DNA of 64,000 nucleotides from Photobacterium sanctipauli (GTDB lineage Bacteria > Pseudomonadota > Gammaproteobacteria > Enterobacterales > Vibrionaceae): NCBI RefSeq assembly GCF_003026495.1, contig NZ_PYMA01000018.1:46966-110965 (forward strand), in the 5' to 3' direction. The position numbers and the translations under genes are program-made. The notes below the pieces were generated by a model that was not told the origin of the DNA, did not search any database, and was given only the letters and a program-made list of their open reading frames with translations. This document shows positions 8,037 through 15,073 of the stretch, piece by piece. Position 1 is the first letter of the stretch. Each line of letters starts with the position of its first letter.

Positions 8037-9013
8037 TGATGATTAATTTGATAGGAAAAAACGCCGACTTGATGTTGAGTCGGCTCAAATCATGGCGTTT
8101 GAAAGATGGAAACGGCACTGAGGGTGACAGCCTGACTCTGGTCATTAATTCAGATGACATAGATGGTATCCCGCCTAAGGGGGAGCGTTACTCAGTCATG
8201 CTGGGTGATGTATCTCGTGATGAGTTTCAGATCTCCAAACGGTCTATCAGCCTGCATCCAAGAGAGATCACCTTGGTTCTTACTGTGGCACCTTTTGCGA
8301 TTACTGATGAAACGGGATATCGAGAGCGGAAGTCAGCGAGCTGGGACAATACAACTTTGGGCCAGGTAGTCTCGGACTGTGTTACCCCGCATGGGTTCTC
8401 TGTTTTTGTGCATTCGAGATTACAAAAAATTGTAATCGAGCATTTGGACCGATGTGAGGAGAGTACACCGGCTTTCTTAAATCGATTGGCAAAACAGTAT
8501 GATGCAGTCGCCAAGCCATCAGAAGGACGGTTTGTGTTTGTTCCCATTGGTGAGCAACGAAGTGCGTCGGGACAGACCATTCAATCCATTACCCTGTCAC
8601 TTTCTCAAGAGAATGATCCTCGCTTACCTGAGTTCATCAATGTGTCAGCTGATCTTGATGGCCGTAATGATTTTAGTGGTGTCCGTGCCTATTACCTTTC
8701 TACAGCCGACGGTAGCCGGAAGGAAGTTAGGCTCGGGAGTTCACCGTTCAAGCGGATTGGTAAAGACAAGAATAGTAAGGCGGAAGCCGAGCAGGCTTGC
8801 GCTACTGAGCTTAGGAAACTGCAACGGCAGGGAAGGAAAATCACCATAGATGCGCCAGTCAATCCAACGGCTTTTGCTGAAGGCATTGTGATTATGGATG
8901 AGTCTTTTCCCCGGGCATTTCAGGGGAAGTGCTCGATTGATCAGGTGAGCTTCTCCGGCCAAGGACTACAACCGACACGTATGGTTATTCAGGCGACTTT
9001 AACAGGTGAGTAA
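8027..9013 (+). CDS. Phage late control protein / baseplate hub gpD
   Basis: A 328-aa homologue of P2 gpD, the hub of the baseplate (gp27-like). Recognisable blocks are 'SWDNTTLGQVVSDCVTPHG', 'LNRLAKQYDAVAKPSEGR' and the late 'GIVIMDESFPRAFQGKCSI' with a final 'SGQGLQPTRM'. Starts are possible at ATG 8027 or 8036, both overlapping the end of gpX. The stop TAA overlaps the integrase ATG by one base. In P2 the next gene is ogr; here it is the integrase, which is unusual. Confidence 0.87.
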   Translation: MGLMMINLIGKNADLMLSRLKSWRLKDGNGTEGDSLTLVINSDDIDGIPPKGERYSVMLGDVSRDEFQISKRSISLHPREITLVLTVAPFAITDETGYRERKSASWDNTTLGQVVSDCVTPHGFSVFVHSRLQKIVIEHLDRCEESTPAFLNRLAKQYDAVAKPSEGRFVFVPIGEQRSASGQTIQSITLSLSQENDPRLPEFINVSADLDGRNDFSGVRAYYLSTADGSRKEVRLGSSPFKRIGKDKNSKAEAEQACATELRKLQRQGRKITIDAPVNPTAFAEGIVIMDESFPRAFQGKCSIDQVSFSGQGLQPTRMVIQATLTGE

Positions 9014-10293
9014 TGTTATCAAGTAATCTTCGACTTAATCAGCAAGCTTTATTCTCTTCAACCATCTCCCTCAAAATCTCAGATGCCCAAATTAAAAAAC
9101 ACCTCCGCGATCCTCGGGTTCGTCAGCTCAAAGACGAGCGTTGCTCTCTTTATCTGAAATTCAATAAAGCGCGCACGGGTGGCACCTGGGTGTTGATGGA
9201 GTACAAGAACGGCAGTCAGTTTGGCCATCGCATTGGTAAATATCCAGCGACTCAGGCGAGGCATGTTATGGAGTTGGTGAGTATAGCGTCCCAACGAATT
9301 GCAGCCGGAGAAAAAGCTGAATGCAGCGGATTTGAAACAGTTGATCAGCTAATTAACTGGCATGTTGAGCGGGAATTTAAATTACATCGTTCAACAACTC
9401 AGAGATTGCAGAACCTTAAGAGCATGGCGGAACAGCATGTGAGCTGTATGTTTGAGGGTTGGCCGGTCATGAAATTGTGCCACCAAACAGTAGACAAACA
9501 GCTTATCCAGCCTATGTTTCAGCAGGGTTATTCTCTGAGCTATGTACGTGCCAATTTTAACTTGATGAAGACGGCATACTCTGCAGCAAAAAAGGTGAAG
9601 AAAATCACAGTAAACCCGATGTCAGATGTCCGGTTTAAAGACTTCTTTGGTGAGACCTTTTCTATATCTGCTGAACAGGTTCGAGGTTGCCGTTTCAATA
9701 CTGATCAACTTCCGGAAGCATTGATGACCATCGAAAAGGCAGATCCAGATAAGCGGTTGCTGCTTACTTTAATCATTGCCCACGGTACCCGGATAGGAGA
9801 AACACGAAAAGCCAAGTGGGAACATATCGACTTGATTCAGAAGCGCTGGACCATTCCTGCAGAAGATACAAAGAACGGCAAGCCTGTTGTCTATCCTCTA
9901 ACAGAAGGCATGGTTGAACTCTTGCGTTCATACCAAGAGTGGCAAGCTGTGCAAGGATATCAAACTGGGATGTTGTTCCCTTTGTCCAAACGAAGCCGAA
10001 AGCCTATCCACAGTACCACGGCGAGCGAATGGGTGAGGGATATCTCAAAAAGAAAGTGGTCGGCCCATGACCTAAGGAAGCGGGCAAGGACAATCTGGCT
10101 TGAATTGGGCATCGACTATATTGTTTGTGAAGCATTACTGAACCATGCTCGTGACAAGCTTGACCAGGCATATATTTACACTCATATGGAGTTGCAGAAG
10201 AAAGATGCCCTCAAAACGTACCATCAATGGCTGAATTCTTGCTGGCACAACTGGCTATTACCTATTTCAATTCCAGCAACAACCCTTCACTAA
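9013..10293 (+). CDS. Phage integrase (tyrosine recombinase)
   Basis: A 426-aa site-specific recombinase with an N-terminal arm-binding domain (about 25-100), a core-binding domain (about 108-205) and a catalytic domain (about 225-400). Catalytic residues are visible: Arg260 ('AHGTRIGETR'), Lys287 ('EDTKNGKP'), His352-x-x-Arg355 ('AHDLRKRA'), His378 ('LLNHARD') and the nucleophile Tyr387 ('DQAYIYTH'). It is therefore expected to be active. ATG 9013 overlaps the gpD stop (TAATG), so it looks translationally coupled to late tail genes. P2 itself has int in the opposite orientation across attP. Confidence 0.9.
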   Translation: MLSSNLRLNQQALFSSTISLKISDAQIKKHLRDPRVRQLKDERCSLYLKFNKARTGGTWVLMEYKNGSQFGHRIGKYPATQARHVMELVSIASQRIAAGEKAECSGFETVDQLINWHVEREFKLHRSTTQRLQNLKSMAEQHVSCMFEGWPVMKLCHQTVDKQLIQPMFQQGYSLSYVRANFNLMKTAYSAAKKVKKITVNPMSDVRFKDFFGETFSISAEQVRGCRFNTDQLPEALMTIEKADPDKRLLLTLIIAHGTRIGETRKAKWEHIDLIQKRWTIPAEDTKNGKPVVYPLTEGMVELLRSYQEWQAVQGYQTGMLFPLSKRSRKPIHSTTASEWVRDISKRKWSAHDLRKRARTIWLELGIDYIVCEALLNHARDKLDQAYIYTHMELQKKDALKTYHQWLNSCWHNWLLPISIPATTLH

Positions 10294-10354
10294 GCCTTAT
10301 CACGACTGGATCCTTAAGTGATCCGATTCTAAACCTCAGAGGATGATAAAAAAT

Positions 10355-10648
10355 ATGGATAAATTGGCTCAAAGCGGCCCAATCGACTCGAATTTGGTTC
10401 GTGCAGCTCGGGCTGTTCCGTATCAAGTTGGTCTAGTTAAGTTGAGCAAGACGCAGTTGAGGGTGCTGCAGTCTATTAGGTGTGGGGAAGAGGTGAGTGC
10501 TATACAGATAGCTGAACGATGCAATTTGTCCTCAAGTTGGGCCAGCAATACGCTTCGTATGCTGTTAGAGAAGTGTTATGTCTCACGATATGGAATAAAA
10601 AAGGAGAGTGGTGGGATAGAATTTTGGTATTTTAGAAAGCTGAACTGA
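10355..10648 (+). CDS. Small winged-helix DNA-binding protein
   Basis: A 97-aa protein. The start at ATG 10355 has GAGGATG as ribosome site; the in-frame ATG at 10343 lies inside that site. Residues about 30-90 ('LSKTQLRVLQSIRCGEEV', 'IAERCNLSSSWASNTLRML') form a MarR/winged-helix pattern with a recognition helix and a short wing. It is probably a transcription regulator of the prophage cargo or lysogeny genes. No family name can be given. It is followed 20 bases later by the DUF2971 gene. Confidence 0.65.
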   Translation: MDKLAQSGPIDSNLVRAARAVPYQVGLVKLSKTQLRVLQSIRCGEEVSAIQIAERCNLSSSWASNTLRMLLEKCYVSRYGIKKESGGIEFWYFRKLN

Positions 10649-10668
10649 ATGACTTTAAGAAACTAAAA

Positions 10669-11397
10669 ATGGCATTATTCAAGTATCGCCCTGTTGATAA
10701 GAACTCACTTAATATCTTAATAAATGATGAGTTATATTTCGCCACCTCTAGCCAGTTTAATGATCCGTTTGACTCCCAGTTATCTCCATCCGAGTACATT
10801 CAGTCTTTCGAGTCTCTTGGGATGAATGACCAAGCATCTGAGCTAGTTGTTCTTGAGAAAACCCTACAGAAACGGTTTGAAATAATGGGTATATATTGCT
10901 TAAGTTCTCATGATGATAATTTATTGATGTGGTCACATTATGGTGATTCTCACAAAGGAATTTGTTTCGGGTTTAGAAATGATCTTCACTATTATGTCAG
11001 GACCGACGGTCCTGTTAGTTGTGAAGAAGTAGATTACTTAAATCCAGGTGAGCATGTATATACGACATTGTATATGGCTTTGAATAGTGGTAGCAGATTT
11101 CATGATGATGAGTTTGTGAATAGCATTAAAAAAAGACAAGCGCTATTCAAAACAGCATTTACGAAGAAGCATAAAAACTGGGAGTATGAGCAAGAAGTTC
11201 GGCTCTTATGTGACGATAGTGGTATCTTGAAGTTTAACCCATTAGCATTAGAGTCTGTGACTTTTGGTATGAGAATATCGGAACAAGATAAAGAAACTGT
11301 ATTAACGTTGTTGACGCTGCCTAAATGGAGCCATGTAAAAGTATATCAAGCTAAAGCCAAAGGGCTTGAACTGGCCTTGGAAATTGAGACCTGTTAG
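10669..11397 (+). CDS. DUF2971 family protein
   Basis: A 242-aa protein with the DUF2971 signature: 'LFKYRPVDKNSLNILI' at the start, 'LYFATSSQFNDPFDS', the central 'IYCLSSHDDNLLMWSHYGD' with 'HKGICFGF', and near the C-terminus 'WEYEQEVRLLC' (about residues 172-182). The function of this family is not settled. Members occur often in prophages and defence-rich regions. It is A/T-rich relative to the tail genes and lies within 20 bases of the winged-helix gene, suggesting one cargo transcript. Confidence 0.8.
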   Translation: MALFKYRPVDKNSLNILINDELYFATSSQFNDPFDSQLSPSEYIQSFESLGMNDQASELVVLEKTLQKRFEIMGIYCLSSHDDNLLMWSHYGDSHKGICFGFRNDLHYYVRTDGPVSCEEVDYLNPGEHVYTTLYMALNSGSRFHDDEFVNSIKKRQALFKTAFTKKHKNWEYEQEVRLLCDDSGILKFNPLALESVTFGMRISEQDKETVLTLLTLPKWSHVKVYQAKAKGLELALEIETC

Positions 11398-11714
11398 GTT
11401 CTTTCAAAGAGTCCTTAGTTACAAACGAGGGGGACCCGCGCGAAATAAAAATTTTTCGGGCTCCTAGGTCACCACCACCGGCCATTCACCCGAACCAGTC
11501 AGCCTTCTTTCTCCCTGCAAGCGTTATGCGTAACGCATAGTTGATACTGCTTGAATGGTGATTGAAATAGTCTGTATAAAAATTCGACAATATCAGTGTC
11601 GCTTATCATTGATAAATAGATAATAAGATCAACATATTCAGAATAATTGATTGAATAGTTTCATGTGTGTGTTGTATAACTGAGATTATTTGCGTATGAG
11701 CCTAAAGAGGTAGA
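11398..11714. other. Intergenic region with a GC-rich block and inverted repeat
   Basis: No gene seen. Bases about 11425-11510 are strikingly G/C-rich within A/T-rich DNA and contain 'GGGGGACCCGCGCGAAA'. At 11521-11536 there is a perfect GCGTTA/TAACGC inverted repeat with TGCG loop, a possible operator. From about 11560 it becomes very A/T-rich, presumably the promoter of the ParA-type gene. Confidence 0.5.
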
Positions 11715-12818
11715 ATGAAGTCTATATCAGTATTTAACAATAAGGGGGGAGTAGGCAAATCAACTCTTACTCACCATTTAGGTTGTGCTCTTGGTGAGAT
11801 TGGTGTTAAGACATTAATGATTGACCTAGATCCGCAGTCGAACTTGAGCCTTTTTTCACTAACAGAAGAACAAATTGAACAAATATGGAAGGATGAAGAC
11901 TCATTTGTTGAGGATTTTGAGTCGGCAAAATCGAGTATAACTCCAGAGGAATTTACCAAACTTCATTCAAGTCCTAGATCTGTTCATTATATTTTGAAAC
12001 CAGTTGAAGACGGGCAATCGGATGAAGAGGAGTTACCTCCACCAATTGAAGTCGGAGAAAATCTCGCTCTAATCCCTGGTCGTTTGACCCTTCATATGTT
12101 TGAAAATAAAGTTGCCAAGCAATGGAGCGAAGCATTTTTAGGAGAACCTCAAGCACTACGCACGATAACAGCTATTAGACAGCTTTGTAAAAAATACCAG
12201 GAAAAGTTTGGTTTTCAGGTTGTATTGATAGATACATCCCCTAGTCTCGGCCTTTTAAATAAAGTAATCATATCTAATTCTGATGCTTTCATTATTCCTT
12301 GTGCACCTGATATGTTCTCTGACTACGGTGTTAAAAATATTGGTAATGCATTGAGCGTATGGAGACGAGAGTTTGGAACTATGTACTCGATGCTTTCTGA
12401 TTTAAAACGTATTAATTTACGTACTGGATTTGTGAAGTTATTAGGGTATACAATTTATAATGCCAAGAAGCGCGGAGACGCTCGTAATGACTTAAAAATT
12501 GCCAAAGCACATCAGAATTGGGCTCAAAAACTACCTGATACAATTACTTCTTTTGTACCAGAAGAATGTTATAGCTTTCTAGGTGATGAAGAAATTAAAA
12601 CTTCTATTGGGGCTAATTCCATAATTCATGGACACGGAACAATGCCTACAATGTCTCAAAAGTACAAATTACCAATGTGGAAAGTTCCAGATTTTCCTGA
12701 ATTAGGTGACGATAAAGGAACAATATCCGGTAATCGAGACGATTATGAGTCAACTCAAGAGCGTTACCATGAGTATGCTCGTGACGTTTTAAACCGATTA
12801 GATAGGGTTGTTGACTAA
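11715..12818 (+). CDS. ParA/MinD-type ATPase paired with a RelA/SpoT-domain protein
   Basis: A 367-aa AAA ATPase of the ParA class. The deviant Walker A is 'NKGGVGKST' (signature Lys10, Lys15), 'MIDLDPQSN' follows at about 36-43, and a Walker B-like 'VVLIDTSPS' lies near residue 180. Compared with chromosomal Soj it has an acidic insert at about 100-115 and a long C-terminal extension (about 270-367) ending in helices. Preceded by AAAGAGG. The next gene starts one base after its stop, and no ParB-like gene or parS repeats are visible. Plasmid partition is therefore unlikely, and a sensor or effector ATPase role is inferred. Confidence 0.8.
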   Translation: MKSISVFNNKGGVGKSTLTHHLGCALGEIGVKTLMIDLDPQSNLSLFSLTEEQIEQIWKDEDSFVEDFESAKSSITPEEFTKLHSSPRSVHYILKPVEDGQSDEEELPPPIEVGENLALIPGRLTLHMFENKVAKQWSEAFLGEPQALRTITAIRQLCKKYQEKFGFQVVLIDTSPSLGLLNKVIISNSDAFIIPCAPDMFSDYGVKNIGNALSVWRREFGTMYSMLSDLKRINLRTGFVKLLGYTIYNAKKRGDARNDLKIAKAHQNWAQKLPDTITSFVPEECYSFLGDEEIKTSIGANSIIHGHGTMPTMSQKYKLPMWKVPDFPELGDDKGTISGNRDDYESTQERYHEYARDVLNRLDRVVD

Positions 12819-12819
12819 T

Positions 12820-13509
12820 ATGAGTACTCAAGAATTTCATAATCAAAAGGTTGTTGCAGTCGTTCAGGAGAACATGCATCACTATGAGTTGCTTAAAGAC
12901 CGATTGGAATCGATCTTAGTACGAGACAAAACCCTAAAAAAACTAATTCACTCCTTGAAGTATCGCTTCAAAGATATGGATCATTTAGATGAAAAAATAA
13001 CGCGGAAAAATGAAGAGCTAGATCGAAAAGGTGAACCTCTGATTACACCTGAAAACGTTTTTGACAAGATTACAGATATTGCAGGCGTAAGAGCTTTACA
13101 CCTTCATATGAGTCAATTTGCTTCGATACACTCAGCGTTAATGCAATATGTTGAAAATGGTGAGTTGGCTCTATACGAGGCGCCTAAAGCATACTCTTGG
13201 GATCCTGAATATGTGCAACAATTCAGAGAGTTGGGGATTGATGCTCAACATAAAGATAGCCTCTATACCAGTGTACATTATGTGTTTAAGTTCAGACCAG
13301 ACAATCCATACACTTGCGAATTACAAGTAAGAACATTGTTTGAGGAGGTTTGGGGGGAAATTGACCATACAGTCAATTATCCGGTAGCTAGTGAAAATCT
13401 AGCAATCCAAGAACAACTTAAAGTGCTAGCAAGAGTTGTGAGTGCTGGAACTCGGCTTTCAGATTCAATATTTAAGGTGCAAGCAGAAGTTACTACAAAT
13501 CGTGAATGA
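12820..13509 (+). CDS. RelA/SpoT synthetase-domain protein (small alarmone synthetase-like)
   Basis: A 229-aa protein. ATG 12820 lies one base after the ATPase stop. Residues about 40-190 match the (p)ppGpp synthetase/nucleotidyltransferase fold: 'HSLKYRFKD', 'ITDIAGVRAL' with Asp86 as the likely metal ligand, 'YTSVHYV' (149-155), and 'ELQVRTLFEEVWGEIDH' (167-183) with Glu167, Arg171, Glu180 and His183. There is no hydrolase HD domain and no TGS/ACT region. It could be a small alarmone synthetase or a toxic member that pyrophosphorylates tRNA or nucleotides (toxSAS/CapRel-like). The substrate cannot be told from sequence. Confidence 0.8.
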   Translation: MSTQEFHNQKVVAVVQENMHHYELLKDRLESILVRDKTLKKLIHSLKYRFKDMDHLDEKITRKNEELDRKGEPLITPENVFDKITDIAGVRALHLHMSQFASIHSALMQYVENGELALYEAPKAYSWDPEYVQQFRELGIDAQHKDSLYTSVHYVFKFRPDNPYTCELQVRTLFEEVWGEIDHTVNYPVASENLAIQEQLKVLARVVSAGTRLSDSIFKVQAEVTTNRE

Positions 13510-14372
13510 CTTCCGAAGTTTTATGCTCAGATTTTCAATATAGTACCTAACCTTTGAAACGAGAATCAACCAGATGGAGGGGCCGCAAAAGTGGCCTCTT
13601 TTACGTTCAATGCAATATTAGTATCAAACGATGGGGGCAAAAAAGGGGCAATTAAAAAACGATATAAACAACAAAAATTTATTGCTCAACCAATTGATAA
13701 GTAAGGTTTTTTAGTCTTTTTGTTGGTAGTTCAAAGAGTTGTGGGTAAGTAAGTCAGCATTCCGCCCAGTACTTTGGGTACCGCTGGTTATAGTGTTATA
13801 CGGAAGGTGGCGAGCTTAGTGTCTGAAGAGAAAGTAATCTAGTTATTAGAAGTTGGTTATTGTGTGGTCTGAACCCTAAGTTGTGTCCAAATTGCGTCCT
13901 GTAATGATGGCTTGTATAAAATAAATGATTAAAAACAGTTAGTTAATTACTTGTTTGCATAATCTAGCCAAAACAGGGTTGGCTGATTGGTATCATTCAT
14001 AGTCGTTTCCATAAGCCATCTAGCATGTCATCAACCTTTCCGTCGGTGATGGCCGCGATGCAAATCATAGATGGCTGTTAGTATTAGATCTTATGGCTAT
14101 AAGTATCTCGTAAGTACCCTGAATGAGGCAAGGTGGAATAGGGAAAACAGTAAGAAATTAGGCGACTTTAGCTGATGTGCACTTTACATCTAAGTTGCAG
14201 TATAGCCCTGAGCGTAATCGTGATGTTTTGAATAGTGTGTCGCATAGCTGACTAAACATGACGCAAACAACTCAAATTGATATGAGATGCATCGGAAAAA
14301 TCTTTAACCTCTTTATTATCCTGGACGCGTTTTAGTTACGTTAATGCTTTTAGATTCGATAGGGAAGTAGCG
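13510..14372. other. Gene-free region, probable right junction of the prophage
   Basis: No convincing gene on either strand. It contains two short direct-repeat pairs: GGGGGCA-AAAAA-GGGGCA (13631-13648) and TTGTGTCC-AAA-TTGCGTCC (13881-13900). These resemble integrase arm-type sites. The remainder is A/T-rich with many stops in all frames. I could not identify an attachment core, tRNA or truncated host gene. Confidence 0.4.
13573..13606 (+). terminator. Probable terminator after the ATPase/synthetase pair
   Basis: GAGGGGCC / GGCCTC hairpin with a GG bulge and GCAAAAGT loop, followed by TTTTAC. Confidence 0.5.
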
Positions 14373-14840
14373 ATGAATCAATGCTATAAGCCAGGTGATT
14401 TTTATAAATACTTTGAAGAAAATATGAGAGCGTTAGGGTTATCGGCTCCGAGAAGTTTGTTTGAAACTGCGGAGAAGGCTACTGCAACAGCGACAATATT
14501 AGTCACTGCGCTAACGCAATTAGGTAAAAATGCCACAGTTGCAGAGCTTATTGGTGCTACGACTGGTCTGGAAAAGCTTGTTGTAGTAGGTGCACTTTTT
14601 GGTGCTGGTTATGCTGGAGCCGTCGTTGGCAGTATAGTTGTTGCAAGTGGGAGAACACTGGCTTGTGGTGCATCAATAGCCGATGCTCTTTGGTATATAA
14701 GACAGAATGGAATCGATTTTCCCAATTCACTGATATTCTTTAAATCTAACCCTGAGATTTTGAATAGAGAGGCACAAAATAGAATGAAATTTAGTGCTAA
14801 ATGTAAGCAAATGAATAATTATGGTTATGTTTGCAGATGA
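14373..14840 (+). CDS. Glycine-zipper membrane protein, putative pore-forming toxin/effector
   Basis: A 155-aa protein without a signal peptide. Residues about 37-52 and 66-98 are hydrophobic. The second segment carries GxxxG spacings (Gly73-Gly77, Gly82-Gly86) in 'VGALFGAGYAGAVVGS', a glycine-zipper pattern used by membrane-inserting peptides and by some interbacterial pore-forming effectors such as Tse4 of Pseudomonas. The C-terminus (about 115-155) is polar and basic. It overlaps by 4 bases (ATGA) a gene for a tiny membrane protein, the layout of a toxin and its immunity protein. This role is inferred; the family was not identified with certainty. Confidence 0.5.
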   Translation: MNQCYKPGDFYKYFEENMRALGLSAPRSLFETAEKATATATILVTALTQLGKNATVAELIGATTGLEKLVVVGALFGAGYAGAVVGSIVVASGRTLACGASIADALWYIRQNGIDFPNSLIFFKSNPEILNREAQNRMKFSAKCKQMNNYGYVCR

Positions 14841-15004
14841 AAAAGATAGCAACACTTATTTCATTGGTTGTCTTACTTGCTACTCTTTGGATGCTATATC
14901 AACTTATTGGTGACTATCTCTATTTGATTTTCTTAATAGCGGCAATTGCTCTTTTAGTAAAGAACTCTAAAGGAGCAAAGTTCAACGATTTGCTCGATAA
15001 GTAA
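14837..15004 (+). CDS. 55-aa two-helix membrane protein, putative immunity partner
   Basis: The gene starts at ATG 14837, overlapping the previous stop (ATGA), and ends with TAA at 15002-15004. Two transmembrane segments (about residues 5-24 and 27-43) are joined by a short turn with Gly-Asp-Tyr. A basic C-terminal tail ('KNSKGAKFNDLLDK') is probably cytoplasmic. Small inner-membrane immunity proteins are typical partners of pore-forming toxins, so coupling to the preceding gene suggests that role. No homologous family is recognised. Confidence 0.5.
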   Translation: MKKIATLISLVVLLATLWMLYQLIGDYLYLIFLIAAIALLVKNSKGAKFNDLLDK

Positions 15005-15031
15005 TACTTTGCCGATTGAAAAATTATTCCC

Positions 15032-15056
15032 CCAGAGACAGCAAACCTGTCTCTGG
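15032..15056 (-). terminator. Terminator of the hybrid histidine kinase gene
   Basis: Ten-base inverted repeat CCAGAGACAG / CTGTCTCTGG. On the minus strand it is followed by GGGAATAATTTTTC. Confidence 0.65.
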
Positions 15057-15073
15057 AAGGGCAGTTAGAGAGT

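Larger units (their letters stand above)
1..13600 (+). mobile_element. P2-like prophage, right part (left end outside window)
   Basis: Consecutive plus-strand genes follow the P2/K139-type tail order: protein I, fibre, sheath, tube, chaperone with a frameshift extension, tape measure, U, X, D. An integrase and non-structural cargo genes follow. The right boundary is an estimate. The last gene compatible with phage cargo ends at 13509, and short direct repeats resembling integrase arm sites occur at about 13631-13648 and 13881-13900. No left end, terminase, portal or capsid gene is in view, so intactness cannot be judged. Confidence 0.75.

Noticed and set aside
11715..12818. Plasmid-type partition locus (ParA)
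   Set aside because: No ParB-like gene, no clustered parS-like repeats, and the partner is a RelA/SpoT-fold protein.
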